From: Streptococcus sp. | Lineage (GTDB): Bacteria; Bacillota; Bacilli; Lactobacillales; Streptococcaceae | Reading direction: 5' to 3' | Length of the DNA: 32,711 nt | Assembly: GCF_030825805.1 (NCBI RefSeq) | Contig: NZ_JAPJPF010000009.1 | Span: forward strand, 13,371-46,081 | Part shown: positions 9,301-16,817 of the stretch, piece after piece | Numbering within the stretch: the stretch's first letter is position 1 | Layout: each line of letters starts with the position of its first letter | The notes under the pieces: generated by a model | Databases searched by the model: none | Told to the model about the DNA's origin: nothing | What the model saw: the letters and a program-made list of their open reading frames with translations, nothing else | Made by a program: the position numbers and the translations under genes

Positions 9301-10735
9301 AGTCTAGTTCGTAGTATGTTCCAGTAGGTGTTCCGGATTTGATCAAGATACCAGTTTGATCAGCATGCGGGAAGACGCGACCAGAGAATACCTTTTCTCC
9401 TTTGTTGATAAAGATTTCAAAAATCGAGTTATCGATGAAAATTGTAGCAGTTGTAGCTTGGTTTTCGATCGGGCAAGTACGAGTAGTTCCAAACTCTTGG
9501 GCATACTGTTCGCCAGCTTGGCTACGGTCGACAATGATTTGGCCATTTGCAATATCAAAAGTAATAGAAAGTCCTTTGCCTTCTTTATCGGCTAGGAGAA
9601 CAATCTCATTTTTGCTATTGGCTTCAAAGGCTAATTCTAACTTGTAGCAATTATTGGTTGTTTCCTTGTTTGTAAACTCGGAAGAAGTGGAGCGGAGCTC
9701 TTTTACAGCTTCGACCGGATATTGATAAAGTTTACCGTCCTGAATAGTTAGCTCTTTGACCAAAGAGAAGGCTCCTTGGTGGTCATAGCGATCGGATGGG
9801 TATGCGACATCTGGTAAACCTAACCAGCTAACCGTTAAGGCTCTTCCATCAGGAGTGTTGAAGCCTTGAGTTGCATAGGCTTCGAAGCCGTAGTCCAAGT
9901 TGCGCAATTCAGATACGTCAACGAGACGAGCTTGTTCAGGATCAAAAGAAGCCCCAATCTTATACATATTTGGATAGATATTGTCGTAGTCGAGGACTGC
10001 TTTGTCCAAACCTTGAGGGCAATAAAGAAGGACAGGTTGCTCGCCGACGAAGACCAAGTTAGGACACTCCATCATATAAGCTGTACGATCATTGTTGAAA
10101 TCAAGATCGCCTACTTCAACCCAGTTGGTATAATCGTTATTCACCGCTTTGTAAAGGCGAACGAACCCTTTTCTCTCAAGGTCTTGACCACCGACGATGG
10201 CATAGTATTGATCTTTGAATTTAAAAATTTGTGGGTCGCGGAAATGATCGGTGGCATCCTCTGGTTGATCAATGAGGATTTGGTCGATTTTTTCGAGGTT
10301 TCCAGCCTGGTCTAAGAGGGCTCCGATTTGGTAGGGATGACGGATCCAGTTCTCGTCTCGTACATTTCCTGTATAGAATAAGAAAAGTTTGTCATCGAAT
10401 TGCATAGCCGAACCAGAATAGGCTCCATGGCTATCCAAAGGTGTGTCTGGTAAAACCTTAAGACCAGTTTCTTTAAAATGAACTAAATCATCACTTTCCA
10501 GTTGTACCCAAGACTTCAATCCGTGAGCGGCTCCAAAGGGAAAGTTCTGGTAAAAGAGAATCCATTTACCATTAAAATAGGAGAAACCATTCGGGTCATT
10601 TAAAAGGCCAGTTTTGGGTTCGACATGGTAATGAGTATGCCAAGGAGAATTAGCCATGTTTTCTTTTATTTGTTTCTTTTCTTCTTCGGTCCAGTCTTCA
10701 TACTGTTTGTACCGAAGTTCTGTTGTCCATTCCAT
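9281..10735 (-). CDS. scrB: Sucrose-6-phosphate hydrolase (GH32)
   Basis: ScrB hydrolyses the sucrose-6-phosphate made by ScrA to glucose-6-phosphate and fructose in the cytoplasm. The 484-residue protein has the GH32 hallmarks: LLNDPNGF with nucleophile Asp47, FRDPQIF with Arg166-Asp167-Pro168, and MECPNL with the acid/base Glu223. The five-blade propeller is followed by a C-terminal beta-sandwich (about residues 340-484). There is no signal peptide, which fits an intracellular enzyme. GGAGGA precedes the ATG at 10735. It is divergent from scrA and cotranscribed with scrR. Confidence 0.96.
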   Translation of the reverse strand: MEWTTELRYKQYEDWTEEEKKQIKENMANSPWHTHYHVEPKTGLLNDPNGFSYFNGKWILFYQNFPFGAAHGLKSWVQLESDDLVHFKETGLKVLPDTPLDSHGAYSGSAMQFDDKLFLFYTGNVRDENWIRHPYQIGALLDQAGNLEKIDQILIDQPEDATDHFRDPQIFKFKDQYYAIVGGQDLERKGFVRLYKAVNNDYTNWVEVGDLDFNNDRTAYMMECPNLVFVGEQPVLLYCPQGLDKAVLDYDNIYPNMYKIGASFDPEQARLVDVSELRNLDYGFEAYATQGFNTPDGRALTVSWLGLPDVAYPSDRYDHQGAFSLVKELTIQDGKLYQYPVEAVKELRSTSSEFTNKETTNNCYKLELAFEANSKNEIVLLADKEGKGLSITFDIANGQIIVDRSQAGEQYAQEFGTTRTCPIENQATTATIFIDNSIFEIFINKGEKVFSGRVFPHADQTGILIKSGTPTGTYYELDYGRKAH

Positions 10736-10764
10736 TTGACTCCTCCAAAATTTTTCTTACTTCC

Positions 10765-10793
10765 ATAGTACCGATTTCTATAAAAAAAAGCAA
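10765..10793 (-). promoter_or_regulatory. Promoter of scrB-scrR
   Basis: On the minus strand: TTGCTT (10793-10788), a 17-bp spacer, then TACTAT (10770-10765). The predicted transcript start leaves a leader of about 23 bases carrying GGAGGA. Confidence 0.65.
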
Positions 10794-10820
10794 GACTTTG
10801 ACCAAAGAATTGAGAAAAAA

Positions 10821-10836
10821 TGTCAAACGTTTATCA
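10821..10836. promoter_or_regulatory. Putative ScrR operator (scrB side)
   Basis: A partial palindrome with core AAACGTTT (10825-10832) and TG/CA ends, symmetric at 12 of 16 positions. The central CG is typical of LacI-family operators. It lies about 30 bp upstream of the scrB -35. A CcpA catabolite site is the alternative, but the match to that consensus is poorer. Confidence 0.5.
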
Positions 10837-11019
10837 TAAAATATCGGAGCGAAGGCTAAATATAGTTTATGAAAACAAATGAAAGAATGAAAGTTTTTGA
10901 AAATCCAAAAACTGGATAATAGCTATAGTACATAGCGGAAGGGTGTTTAGCTAAATGAAAATAAAAAGAGCTTCTTTCAAACATTCAAAAATCGCAAATA
11001 AACATCAAAAACTTTCTGC

Positions 11020-11028
11020 AAAACGGTT
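11020..11028. promoter_or_regulatory. Putative ScrR operator overlapping the scrA -35
   Basis: AAAACGGTT is the exact reverse complement of AACCGTTTT found downstream of the promoter and before scrK. It overlaps the first two bases of the scrA -35, so binding would block polymerase. Confidence 0.5.
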
Positions 11029-11054
11029 GACATATTCTTGATACATGGTACAAT
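11027..11054 (+). promoter_or_regulatory. Promoter of scrA
   Basis: A perfect TTGACA -35 (11027-11032), a 16-bp spacer, then TACAAT (11049-11054) with an extended TG at 11046-11047. It is a strong promoter by consensus and so a natural target for repression. The rest of the scrB-scrA gap (about 10840-11015) is A/T rich and shows no further clear site. Confidence 0.75.
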
Positions 11055-11071
11055 TAAATGCGTAGAGACGG

Positions 11072-11084
11072 GTGAACCGTTTTC
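11072..11084. promoter_or_regulatory. Putative ScrR operator downstream of the scrA start site
   Basis: GTGAACCGTTTTC is identical over 13 bases to the site before scrK (13176-13188). It sits just after the expected transcript start, a position that would block elongation or open-complex formation. Confidence 0.55.
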
Positions 11085-11115
11085 AAAACAATAAAAAATA
11101 AGGAGATTTTTGCAA

Positions 11116-13035
11116 ATGTCAAATACAGAAATTGCAAAAAAAGTCGTCGATGCAATCGGTGGAGTTGAGAACGTTAGCAGTGTTGCTCACTGTGCGACTC
11201 GTCTTCGCGTGATGGTCAAAGATGAATCAAAAATCAACAAAGATGTTGTTGAGAACATTGAAAAAGTACAGGGAGCTTTCTTTAACTCAGGTCAATACCA
11301 AATCATCTTTGGTACTGGTACTGTAAATAAGATCTACGATGAAGTAGTAGCTCTAGGCTTGCCAACTTCTTCAAAAGATGAAATGAAAGCTGAAGCAGCG
11401 AAACAAGGAAATTGGTTCCAACGCGCAATCCGTACCTTCGGAGATGTTTTTGTCCCAATTTTGCCAGCAATCGTTGCAACTGGTTTGTTTATGGGAATTC
11501 GTGGTGCTATTGCTCAAGACCAAGTATTGGCTTTGTTTGGTACTACAGCAGACGCATTTAAATCTACAGATTTCTATACCTATTCAACAATTTTGACAGA
11601 TACTGCGTTTGCCTTCTTCCCAGCCTTGATTTCATGGTCTGCGTTCCGAGTGTTTGGAGGAAATCCTGTTCTTGGGATTGTAATTGGTTTGATGATGGTT
11701 AGTCCGACACTTCCAAATGCGTGGGTTGTAGCGGAAGATCCTTCTAAAGCAGCAACATACTTTGGTATCTTCCATCATGTGGTTGGATTCCAGAACTCAG
11801 TTCTTCCCGCTTTCTTCGTTGGTCTAATTGGTGCGAAACTTGAAAAATGGCTCCATAAGAAAATTCCAGATGTCCTAGATTTGTTATTGGTTCCATTATT
11901 TACATTAACAATCATGTCATTTCTCGCCTTGTTTATTATTGGACCATTCTTCCACAGTATCGAGGAACATGTACTGAATGCAACTAAGTTTATTTTAAAT
12001 CTACCATTCGGCCTTGCAGGTCTTCTTATCGGTGGGATTCATCAGTTGATTGTCGTTACTGGTGTCCATCATATTTTTAATCTTCTTGAATCGCAATTAA
12101 TTACTTCGGATAAAAAAGATCCATTTAATGCAATTATTACAGCTGCTATGACTGCACAAGCTGGTGCGACATTAGCTGTGGCAGTGAAATCAAAATCTCA
12201 AAAAGTGAAAGCTTTAGCATTTCCTGCAACTATTTCTGCCTTATTAGGTATTACTGAGCCCGCAATCTTTGGTGTGAACTTGCGTTATGTAAAACCATTC
12301 GTTATTGCTTTGGGAGCAGGTGCTGTAGGTGGTTGGATTGCATCTATGTTAAACCTTGCTGGTACAGGATTTGGTATTACAATTATTCCAGGAACACTTC
12401 TCTATCTAAATGGTCAATTATTGAAATATGTATTTATGGTTGTATTTACAACTGCACTAAGTTTCGGTTTGACATATATGTTTGGTTATGAAGATGAAGC
12501 TTCATCTGTTCCTGCAGAGGACAAAGAAGCTGGTGCAATTATTGAAGAAGAAACAACTGGAACTGTTCCAGAAACTCTTCAAGATGAAACGATTATCTCT
12601 CCAATCGTTGGCCAAGCGGTTGCTTTAGAAAATGTGAATGACCCTGTCTTCTCAAGCGGTGCGATGGGGCAAGGGATTGCAGTGAAGCCATCTGAAGGTG
12701 TCGTTTATGCTCCTGCAGATGCAGAAGTAACCATTGCTTTTGCAACAGGTCATGCCTTCGGTTTGAAGACAGCCAACGGTGCTGAAGTTTTGATCCACGT
12801 TGGGATTGATACAGTTTCAATGAACGGTGAAGGATTTGATCAAAAGGTTGCGCAAGGTGACAAGGTCAAAGCTGGCGATGTTCTTGGAACATTTGATTCT
12901 GCTAAAATTGCAGCAGCTGGTCTTGATGATACAACAATGGTCATCGTCACAAACACAGCCGACTATACTTCAGTAACTCCAGTAGCTACTGGTGCAGTTG
13001 CTAAAGGCGATGCTATTATTCAAGTAAAAGCATAA
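11116..13035 (+). CDS. scrA: Sucrose-specific PTS transporter EIIBCA
   Basis: ScrA imports sucrose and phosphorylates it to sucrose-6-phosphate. The 639 residues run IIB-IIC-IIA. IIB has the phosphocysteine Cys26 in the motif VAHCATRLR. IIC covers about residues 100-465 with multiple membrane segments and the GITEPAIFGVN motif. IIA is Crr-like from about residue 490, with the active His in VLIHVGIDTV. A TTG at 11110 is in frame, but the ATG at 11116 follows AAGGAG at better spacing and matches the MSNTEIAKKV family start. Trehalose or beta-glucoside PTS proteins are related; adjacency to scrB and scrK supports sucrose. Confidence 0.95.
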   Translation: MSNTEIAKKVVDAIGGVENVSSVAHCATRLRVMVKDESKINKDVVENIEKVQGAFFNSGQYQIIFGTGTVNKIYDEVVALGLPTSSKDEMKAEAAKQGNWFQRAIRTFGDVFVPILPAIVATGLFMGIRGAIAQDQVLALFGTTADAFKSTDFYTYSTILTDTAFAFFPALISWSAFRVFGGNPVLGIVIGLMMVSPTLPNAWVVAEDPSKAATYFGIFHHVVGFQNSVLPAFFVGLIGAKLEKWLHKKIPDVLDLLLVPLFTLTIMSFLALFIIGPFFHSIEEHVLNATKFILNLPFGLAGLLIGGIHQLIVVTGVHHIFNLLESQLITSDKKDPFNAIITAAMTAQAGATLAVAVKSKSQKVKALAFPATISALLGITEPAIFGVNLRYVKPFVIALGAGAVGGWIASMLNLAGTGFGITIIPGTLLYLNGQLLKYVFMVVFTTALSFGLTYMFGYEDEASSVPAEDKEAGAIIEEETTGTVPETLQDETIISPIVGQAVALENVNDPVFSSGAMGQGIAVKPSEGVVYAPADAEVTIAFATGHAFGLKTANGAEVLIHVGIDTVSMNGEGFDQKVAQGDKVKAGDVLGTFDSAKIAAAGLDDTTMVIVTNTADYTSVTPVATGAVAKGDAIIQVKA

Positions 13036-13051
13036 TCGAATACATGATTGC

Positions 13052-13090
13052 TCAAGGACTGGTTAGGGTATCCTCCAGTCCTTGAATTTT
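13052..13090 (+). terminator. Intrinsic terminator after scrA
   Basis: An 11-bp stem (TCAAGGACTGG at 13052-13062, CCAGTCCTTGA at 13075-13085) precedes ATTTTGTTT. It separates scrA from scrK, which has its own promoter. Confidence 0.85.
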
Positions 13091-13175
13091 GTTTGGAGAT
13101 GAGGTTTGGAATAAAAAAGTTGCTCACCTGATGTTTAAACATAAATAAGAGTAGTTTTTTCTATAAGGAATAGAA

Positions 13176-13202
13176 GTGAACCGTTTTCCTTTATGATATA
13201 AT
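13176..13202 (+). promoter_or_regulatory. scrK promoter with overlapping ScrR-type operator
   Basis: The extended -10 TGATATAAT lies at 13194-13202. The operator-like GTGAACCGTTTTC (13176-13188) occupies the spacer and -35 region. It is identical to the site downstream of the scrA start, so scrK is probably coregulated with scrA although it has its own promoter. Confidence 0.65.
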
Positions 13203-13234
13203 AGAAAAAAAGAGAATTGAAGAAGAGGTTTGAT

Positions 13235-14128
13235 ATGACTAAATTATATGGAAGTCTTGAAGCAGGTGGAACAAAGTTTGTTTGTGCTGTAGGTGACGAA
13301 AATTATAACGTCATTGAGAAAACACAGTTTCCGACAACGACCCCTATTGAAACCCTTGATAAATGTATTGAGTTTTTCTCTAAGTTTGAAAATCTTGCAG
13401 GTTTAGCGATTGGTTCATTTGGACCGATTGATATTGATAAAAATTCAAAAACATATGGTTTTATTACAACAACTCCAAAACCACATTGGGCCAATATTGA
13501 TGTGGTAGGTGCTTTCCGTCGGGCATTAAATGTACCGATTTACTTCACAACTGACGTAAATAGCTCAGCTTATGGTGAGGTCGTCGCTCGTAATAATGCG
13601 GGTGCGCGGATTGAAAACCTAGTCTACTACACAATTGGTACAGGAATTGGGGCTGGTGTCATCCAGCGTGGTGAATTCATTGGTGGAGTAGGACATCCTG
13701 AGATGGGCCATTACTATGTTGCCAAACACCCAATGGATGTTGAAAAAGAATTTAATGGGGTTTGTCCATTCCACAGAGGCTGTTTAGAAGGTCTTGCGGC
13801 TGGTCCAAGCTTGGAAGCTCGTACCGGTATTCGTGGGGAAAATATCGAACTCAATAGCACTGTATGGGATATCCAAGCCTACTATATTGCCCAAGCCGCT
13901 GTCAATGCGACTGTAACCTTCCGTCCAGATGTGATTGTATTTGGTGGAGGAGTGATGGCACAACAGCACATGCTGGATCGCGTTCGTGAAAAATTCACAG
14001 TATTATTGAACGGCTACTTACCAGTTCCAGATGTTCGAGACTACATCGTGACTCCTGCGGTGGCTGGAAATGGTTCAGCAACCTTGGGTAACTTTGTCTT
14101 AGCAAAACAAGTCAGTAAAAAAGACTAA
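13235..14128 (+). CDS. scrK: ROK-family fructokinase
   Basis: ScrK phosphorylates the fructose released by ScrB to fructose-6-phosphate. The 297-residue ROK protein has the ATP-binding start YGSLEAGGTKFVCAVG, the catalytic Asp region TTDVNSSAYGE, the GTGIGAGVI loop and the zinc-binding set in GHPEMGHYYV followed by CPFHRGCLEG. The frame could start at a TTG (13217), but the ATG at 13235 has AAGAGG six bases upstream. It lies 199 bp after scrA, behind a terminator and its own operator-bearing promoter. Confidence 0.94.
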   Translation: MTKLYGSLEAGGTKFVCAVGDENYNVIEKTQFPTTTPIETLDKCIEFFSKFENLAGLAIGSFGPIDIDKNSKTYGFITTTPKPHWANIDVVGAFRRALNVPIYFTTDVNSSAYGEVVARNNAGARIENLVYYTIGTGIGAGVIQRGEFIGGVGHPEMGHYYVAKHPMDVEKEFNGVCPFHRGCLEGLAAGPSLEARTGIRGENIELNSTVWDIQAYYIAQAAVNATVTFRPDVIVFGGGVMAQQHMLDRVREKFTVLLNGYLPVPDVRDYIVTPAVAGNGSATLGNFVLAKQVSKKD

Positions 14129-14236
14129 TCAGTTAAGGCTGAAATAACATACTGTATCAAAATGCTAGGGGAGGGAGTTCTTCGTCGGGAAGATGGATGA
14201 ATAACCTTCTCTTTTTTAAGCAAGAAAGGAGAAATG

Positions 14237-14647
14237 ATGGAAAAAGCCATTATGAAGGATCCCTTCTTTTTGAGTCAAGTATCTGAAGAAGCGGCTAAAG
14301 AGGATTTGTATTTGGCGCAAGATTTACAAGATACCTTACGAGCTCACCAAGATTCCTGTGTTGGCATGGCTGCTAATATGATTGGTGTACGCAAACGAGT
14401 GATTATTATCCAATTTGGCGTGATGCCCTTGGTTCTCTTTAACCCTGTTCTAGTTAAGAAAGAAGGAGCTTATGAGACAGAAGAGGGGTGCCTTTCTTTG
14501 GCAGGGAGCCGAAAAACGAGCCGCTTTGAAAAGATTCAAGTCTCCTACTACGACATCAATTGGAAACCTCAGCTCATAAACTTAGAAGGTTTTGCGGCCC
14601 AGATTTGCCAGCATGAGCTGGATCACCTAGAAGGTATTTTGATCTAG
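14237..14647 (+). CDS. Peptide-deformylase-like protein lacking the catalytic Gln
   Basis: A 136-residue member of the polypeptide deformylase family. Motif II (EEGCLS) and motif III (QHELDH) are intact, so the three metal ligands (Cys and two His) and the catalytic Glu remain. Motif I (GxGxAAxQ) reads CVGMAANM here, so the first Gly is Cys and the essential Gln is Met48. The protein is short compared with typical active deformylases. Two in-frame ATGs are adjacent (14234 and 14237); AAAGGAG at 14225-14231 is better spaced for the second. Streptococci carry such a paralogue besides the main def gene; its activity is doubtful. It is not clearly linked in function with scrK or the PAP2 gene. 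Confidence 0.85.
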   Translation: MEKAIMKDPFFLSQVSEEAAKEDLYLAQDLQDTLRAHQDSCVGMAANMIGVRKRVIIIQFGVMPLVLFNPVLVKKEGAYETEEGCLSLAGSRKTSRFEKIQVSYYDINWKPQLINLEGFAAQICQHELDHLEGILI

Positions 14648-14693
14648 TTGGACCTTCTGACTGCTAATCAATCTATTGAAAAAGAAATTACAT

Positions 14694-15209
14694 ATGGAAA
14701 AAGAATATTTGTTCTATGAACGGGTTAGACCATTTTTGGTGTCCCATCCCCCTTATCTTTCTTTATTAAGGTGGGTCAACCGCCTCGTCACCCTACTGAT
14801 GCCACTCCTTTATTTTTATGTTCTTTGGGCAGCCTATTTGAAGGCTTCCGAGATTTGGGTTGTTCTTGCCTATCTGTTGGTTCCGGCATCTGGCTTTATT
14901 TTATTGAGTGTCATTCGAAAAGCAATCAATTGGCCCCGTCCCTACGAGATTGGGATGCTTCCTCCTTTATTAGACAGAGAAGGAAAGGGGAGCTCGATGC
15001 CTAGTCGTCATGTCTTTTCGGCGGTAATCATTTCGACAGTAGCCTGGGGAGTGAATCCTCTTCTATCGAGCATAGGTCTCTTCTTAGCTCTGTTATTGGC
15101 AGGCGTTCGTGTTCTGGCGGGACTCCATTTTGTCCGCGATGTCGTAGTCGGATTTGTCGTTGCACTCCTATGGGGAATCGTCAGTTTTTCTCTATTAGGA
15201 ATTTTCTGA
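14694..15209 (+). CDS. PAP2-superfamily membrane phosphatase
   Basis: A 171-residue integral membrane protein with five or six hydrophobic segments. The three PAP2 motifs are present: RKAINWPRP (motif 1), SMPSRH (motif 2, usual PSGH) and RVLAGLHFVRD (motif 3, R-x5-H-x3-D). Such enzymes dephosphorylate lipid phosphates, for example undecaprenyl pyrophosphate or phosphatidic acid; the substrate here is unknown. A TTG at 14676 would add six residues. Neither start has a good Shine-Dalgarno sequence, so the start is uncertain and coupling to the upstream gene 46 bp away is possible. Confidence 0.85.
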   Translation: MEKEYLFYERVRPFLVSHPPYLSLLRWVNRLVTLLMPLLYFYVLWAAYLKASEIWVVLAYLLVPASGFILLSVIRKAINWPRPYEIGMLPPLLDREGKGSSMPSRHVFSAVIISTVAWGVNPLLSSIGLFLALLLAGVRVLAGLHFVRDVVVGFVVALLWGIVSFSLLGIF

Positions 15210-15241
15210 TAGAGGTTGGATGAGAGAAGTAAGAAATGATT

Positions 15242-15269
15242 AAAAACTGCCTAACTTAGTTAGGCAGTT
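15242..15269 (-). terminator. Leftward-facing intrinsic terminator (left end of the element)
   Basis: AACTGCCTAAC (15245-15255) and GTTAGGCAGTT (15259-15269) form a perfect 11-bp stem with a TTA loop. On the minus strand it is followed by TTTTTAAT, so it would stop transcription arriving from queG; the plus-strand side lacks a T-run. Confidence 0.75.
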
Positions 15270-15513
15270 CAGATTGAAGATAAAGTCTTCCGAAAAAACT
15301 TTCCTTAGGTGAGTGCGGACGTCAGCGAATTTCGAAGAAGTTCCATGACTTAGTTTTGAGCCTAAGGTCTCAAAACTCCCGAGTGCCTGAAACTATAGTG
15401 TTTCAGGCACTTTTCTCACAGCGGAAAGTTTTTACTCTTCTTAAATGGCAAAATAAGTCATTTAAGAAGAGTAACTAGCTGTTTTATGTAAAAAAATAGT
15501 TTGTCTACATTCA

Positions 15514-15542
15514 AAACTTCCTAAGTTTGTTAGGCAGTTTTT
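15514..15542 (+). terminator. Rightward-facing intrinsic terminator (right end of the element)
   Basis: AAACT-T-CCTAA (15514-15524) pairs with TTAGG-C-AGTTT (15530-15540), with one internal mismatch, and runs into TTTTT. It is an inverted, diverged copy of the left-end hairpin and would stop transcription from the PAP2 side. Confidence 0.65.
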
Positions 15543-16674
15543 AATTATGTGAGATTTGGTGTTGGAATTTTTGGAAGAACCGTTCGCGTTCTTCTATAAT
15601 CGCAGGACTTGGGTTTTTGAGGGAAGTTAATAAATCGACCAAGTCAGGTGTGACTTCTCGAATCAGCTCCCCCAGTGACCAAATGGCTGTTGCAATATGG
15701 ATCTGGTTTTGCGAGGTTTCGATGATTTCTAACAGTTTAGGAATAGCAGATCGGTCGTTAGCATTGGCCAAAGCAATGATGGCATTGCGCTGGAGAATAT
15801 TTTTTCCCCGCCAACTGCCAGCGACCATTCCAAATTTTTCTTTGAATTGTCCATTGGATAACTCGATAAAGGGGATCAATTCTGGGTGCGCTAGTTCAGG
15901 ATCGATATCAGTGGCTAGCGGATTGTCCAGACTACGATTGTAGGGGCAACAGATTTGACAGATATCACAACCGTAGATGACCGTTTTAATCTTTTTACGG
16001 AATTCCAGATCCATCATTCCCTTGTCTTGGGTCTGAAAGGATAGGCAACGTCGGGCATTCATAGAGCCATCTCCGATTAAACAAGAAGTCGGGCAGGCCT
16101 CTACACAGCGGTTACAATCTCCGCAACCATAGTCAACGGCTTGATCGGGTGCAATCTCTAGGTTGGTGATGAGTTCACCTAAAAACATATAAGAACCGTA
16201 TTCTTTTGAGATGACGAGGCCGTTCTTTCCGATAAAGCCAATCCCTGCTCGTTGAGCAACCGCGGTATCCACTAAGGCACCGGTATCCACCATGCCCTTG
16301 TATTCGAAGTCGGCGGTTAATTCTTCAATCCCTCGTGCTAGGCGGTCTAATTTATCCTGCAAGACATAGTGATAATCAAGGCCCCAGCTATTGGGGGTGA
16401 ATTTTCCGCGTTTATAGGCTGTCTTCTGAGGTTGTTGTTTTAACTTGTGAGGATAGGCAACGGCAATGGAGATAATCGTTTTAGCAGAAGCTAAACTTAA
16501 GCGTGGTTGGATTCGTTCTTCAATATTTTTGTGCTCAAAACCAGAATTTCGGCCTTCTTCCACAGCTAGGCGGAGGGATTTTTCTAAATAGGAAAAATCA
16601 TCTGCCGTGGTAAAGCCAATTTTTGAAATACCAATGGAGTGAGCCAATTCAATAATAGATTCTTTGAGGTTCAT
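15541..16674 (-). CDS. queG: Epoxyqueuosine reductase
   Basis: QueG performs the last step of queuosine synthesis in tRNA, reducing epoxyqueuosine with cobalamin and two 4Fe-4S clusters. The 377-residue protein shows both cluster motifs: CGDCNRCVEACPTSC (about residue 185 on) and CDICQICCPYN. A C-terminal HEAT-like helical part follows (GKNILQRNAIIALAN and later). The open frame runs 50 residues further upstream with a hydrophobic, unrelated sequence; the ATG at 16674 (MNLKES) matches the family start. There is no clear Shine-Dalgarno sequence. A TATAAT ends only six bases before the ATG, so the message may be leaderless. Confidence 0.94.
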   Translation of the reverse strand: MNLKESIIELAHSIGISKIGFTTADDFSYLEKSLRLAVEEGRNSGFEHKNIEERIQPRLSLASAKTIISIAVAYPHKLKQQPQKTAYKRGKFTPNSWGLDYHYVLQDKLDRLARGIEELTADFEYKGMVDTGALVDTAVAQRAGIGFIGKNGLVISKEYGSYMFLGELITNLEIAPDQAVDYGCGDCNRCVEACPTSCLIGDGSMNARRCLSFQTQDKGMMDLEFRKKIKTVIYGCDICQICCPYNRSLDNPLATDIDPELAHPELIPFIELSNGQFKEKFGMVAGSWRGKNILQRNAIIALANANDRSAIPKLLEIIETSQNQIHIATAIWSLGELIREVTPDLVDLLTSLKNPSPAIIEERERFFQKFQHQISHN

Positions 16675-16680
16675 ATACCT

Positions 16681-16686
16681 ATTATA
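16681..16686 (-). promoter_or_regulatory. -10 element of queG placed for a leaderless transcript
   Basis: On the minus strand TATAAT is separated from the queG ATG by six bases, so the expected +1 is the A of the ATG. The -35 region is weak and there is no extended TG. Confidence 0.5.
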
Positions 16687-16754
16687 GCGGAAAGCTGGTA
16701 AAAATGCGAAAAACGTGCAAAAAATTAAAAAGGGTCTAAACAGCTTGGCATGGC

Positions 16755-16783
16755 TTTCAAAAATGAGTAGAATTTGGTATAAT
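16755..16783 (+). promoter_or_regulatory. Promoter of manA
   Basis: TTTCAA (16755-16760), a 17-bp spacer, then TATAAT (16778-16783) with extended TG at 16775-16776. It lies 34 bases before the manA start. Confidence 0.65.
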
Positions 16784-16817
16784 AAGGTATTGAATACAAG
16801 GATATATGGAGGCAGGT

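Larger units (their letters stand above)
15236..15548. repeat. Structured intergenic element bounded by 20-bp inverted repeats
   Basis: The ends are 20-bp inverted repeats matching at 19 of 20 positions (15236-15255 and 15529-15548). Inside are four perfect stems: 15294-15304 with 15423-15433 (11 bp, enclosing the next two), 15353-15360 with 15369-15376 (8 bp), 15382-15393 with 15400-15411 (12 bp), and 15434-15447 with 15459-15472 (14 bp). It separates the convergent PAP2 and queG genes, and the queG stop codon lies in the right end. No ORF with a ribosome binding site was seen. It may be a small non-coding mobile-type element or an expanded terminator region. Confidence 0.8.

Noticed and set aside
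9866..10315. 149-codon ORF antisense to scrB
   Set aside because: It lies entirely opposite a well-conserved GH32 gene and lacks family features; a shadow of the coding strand.
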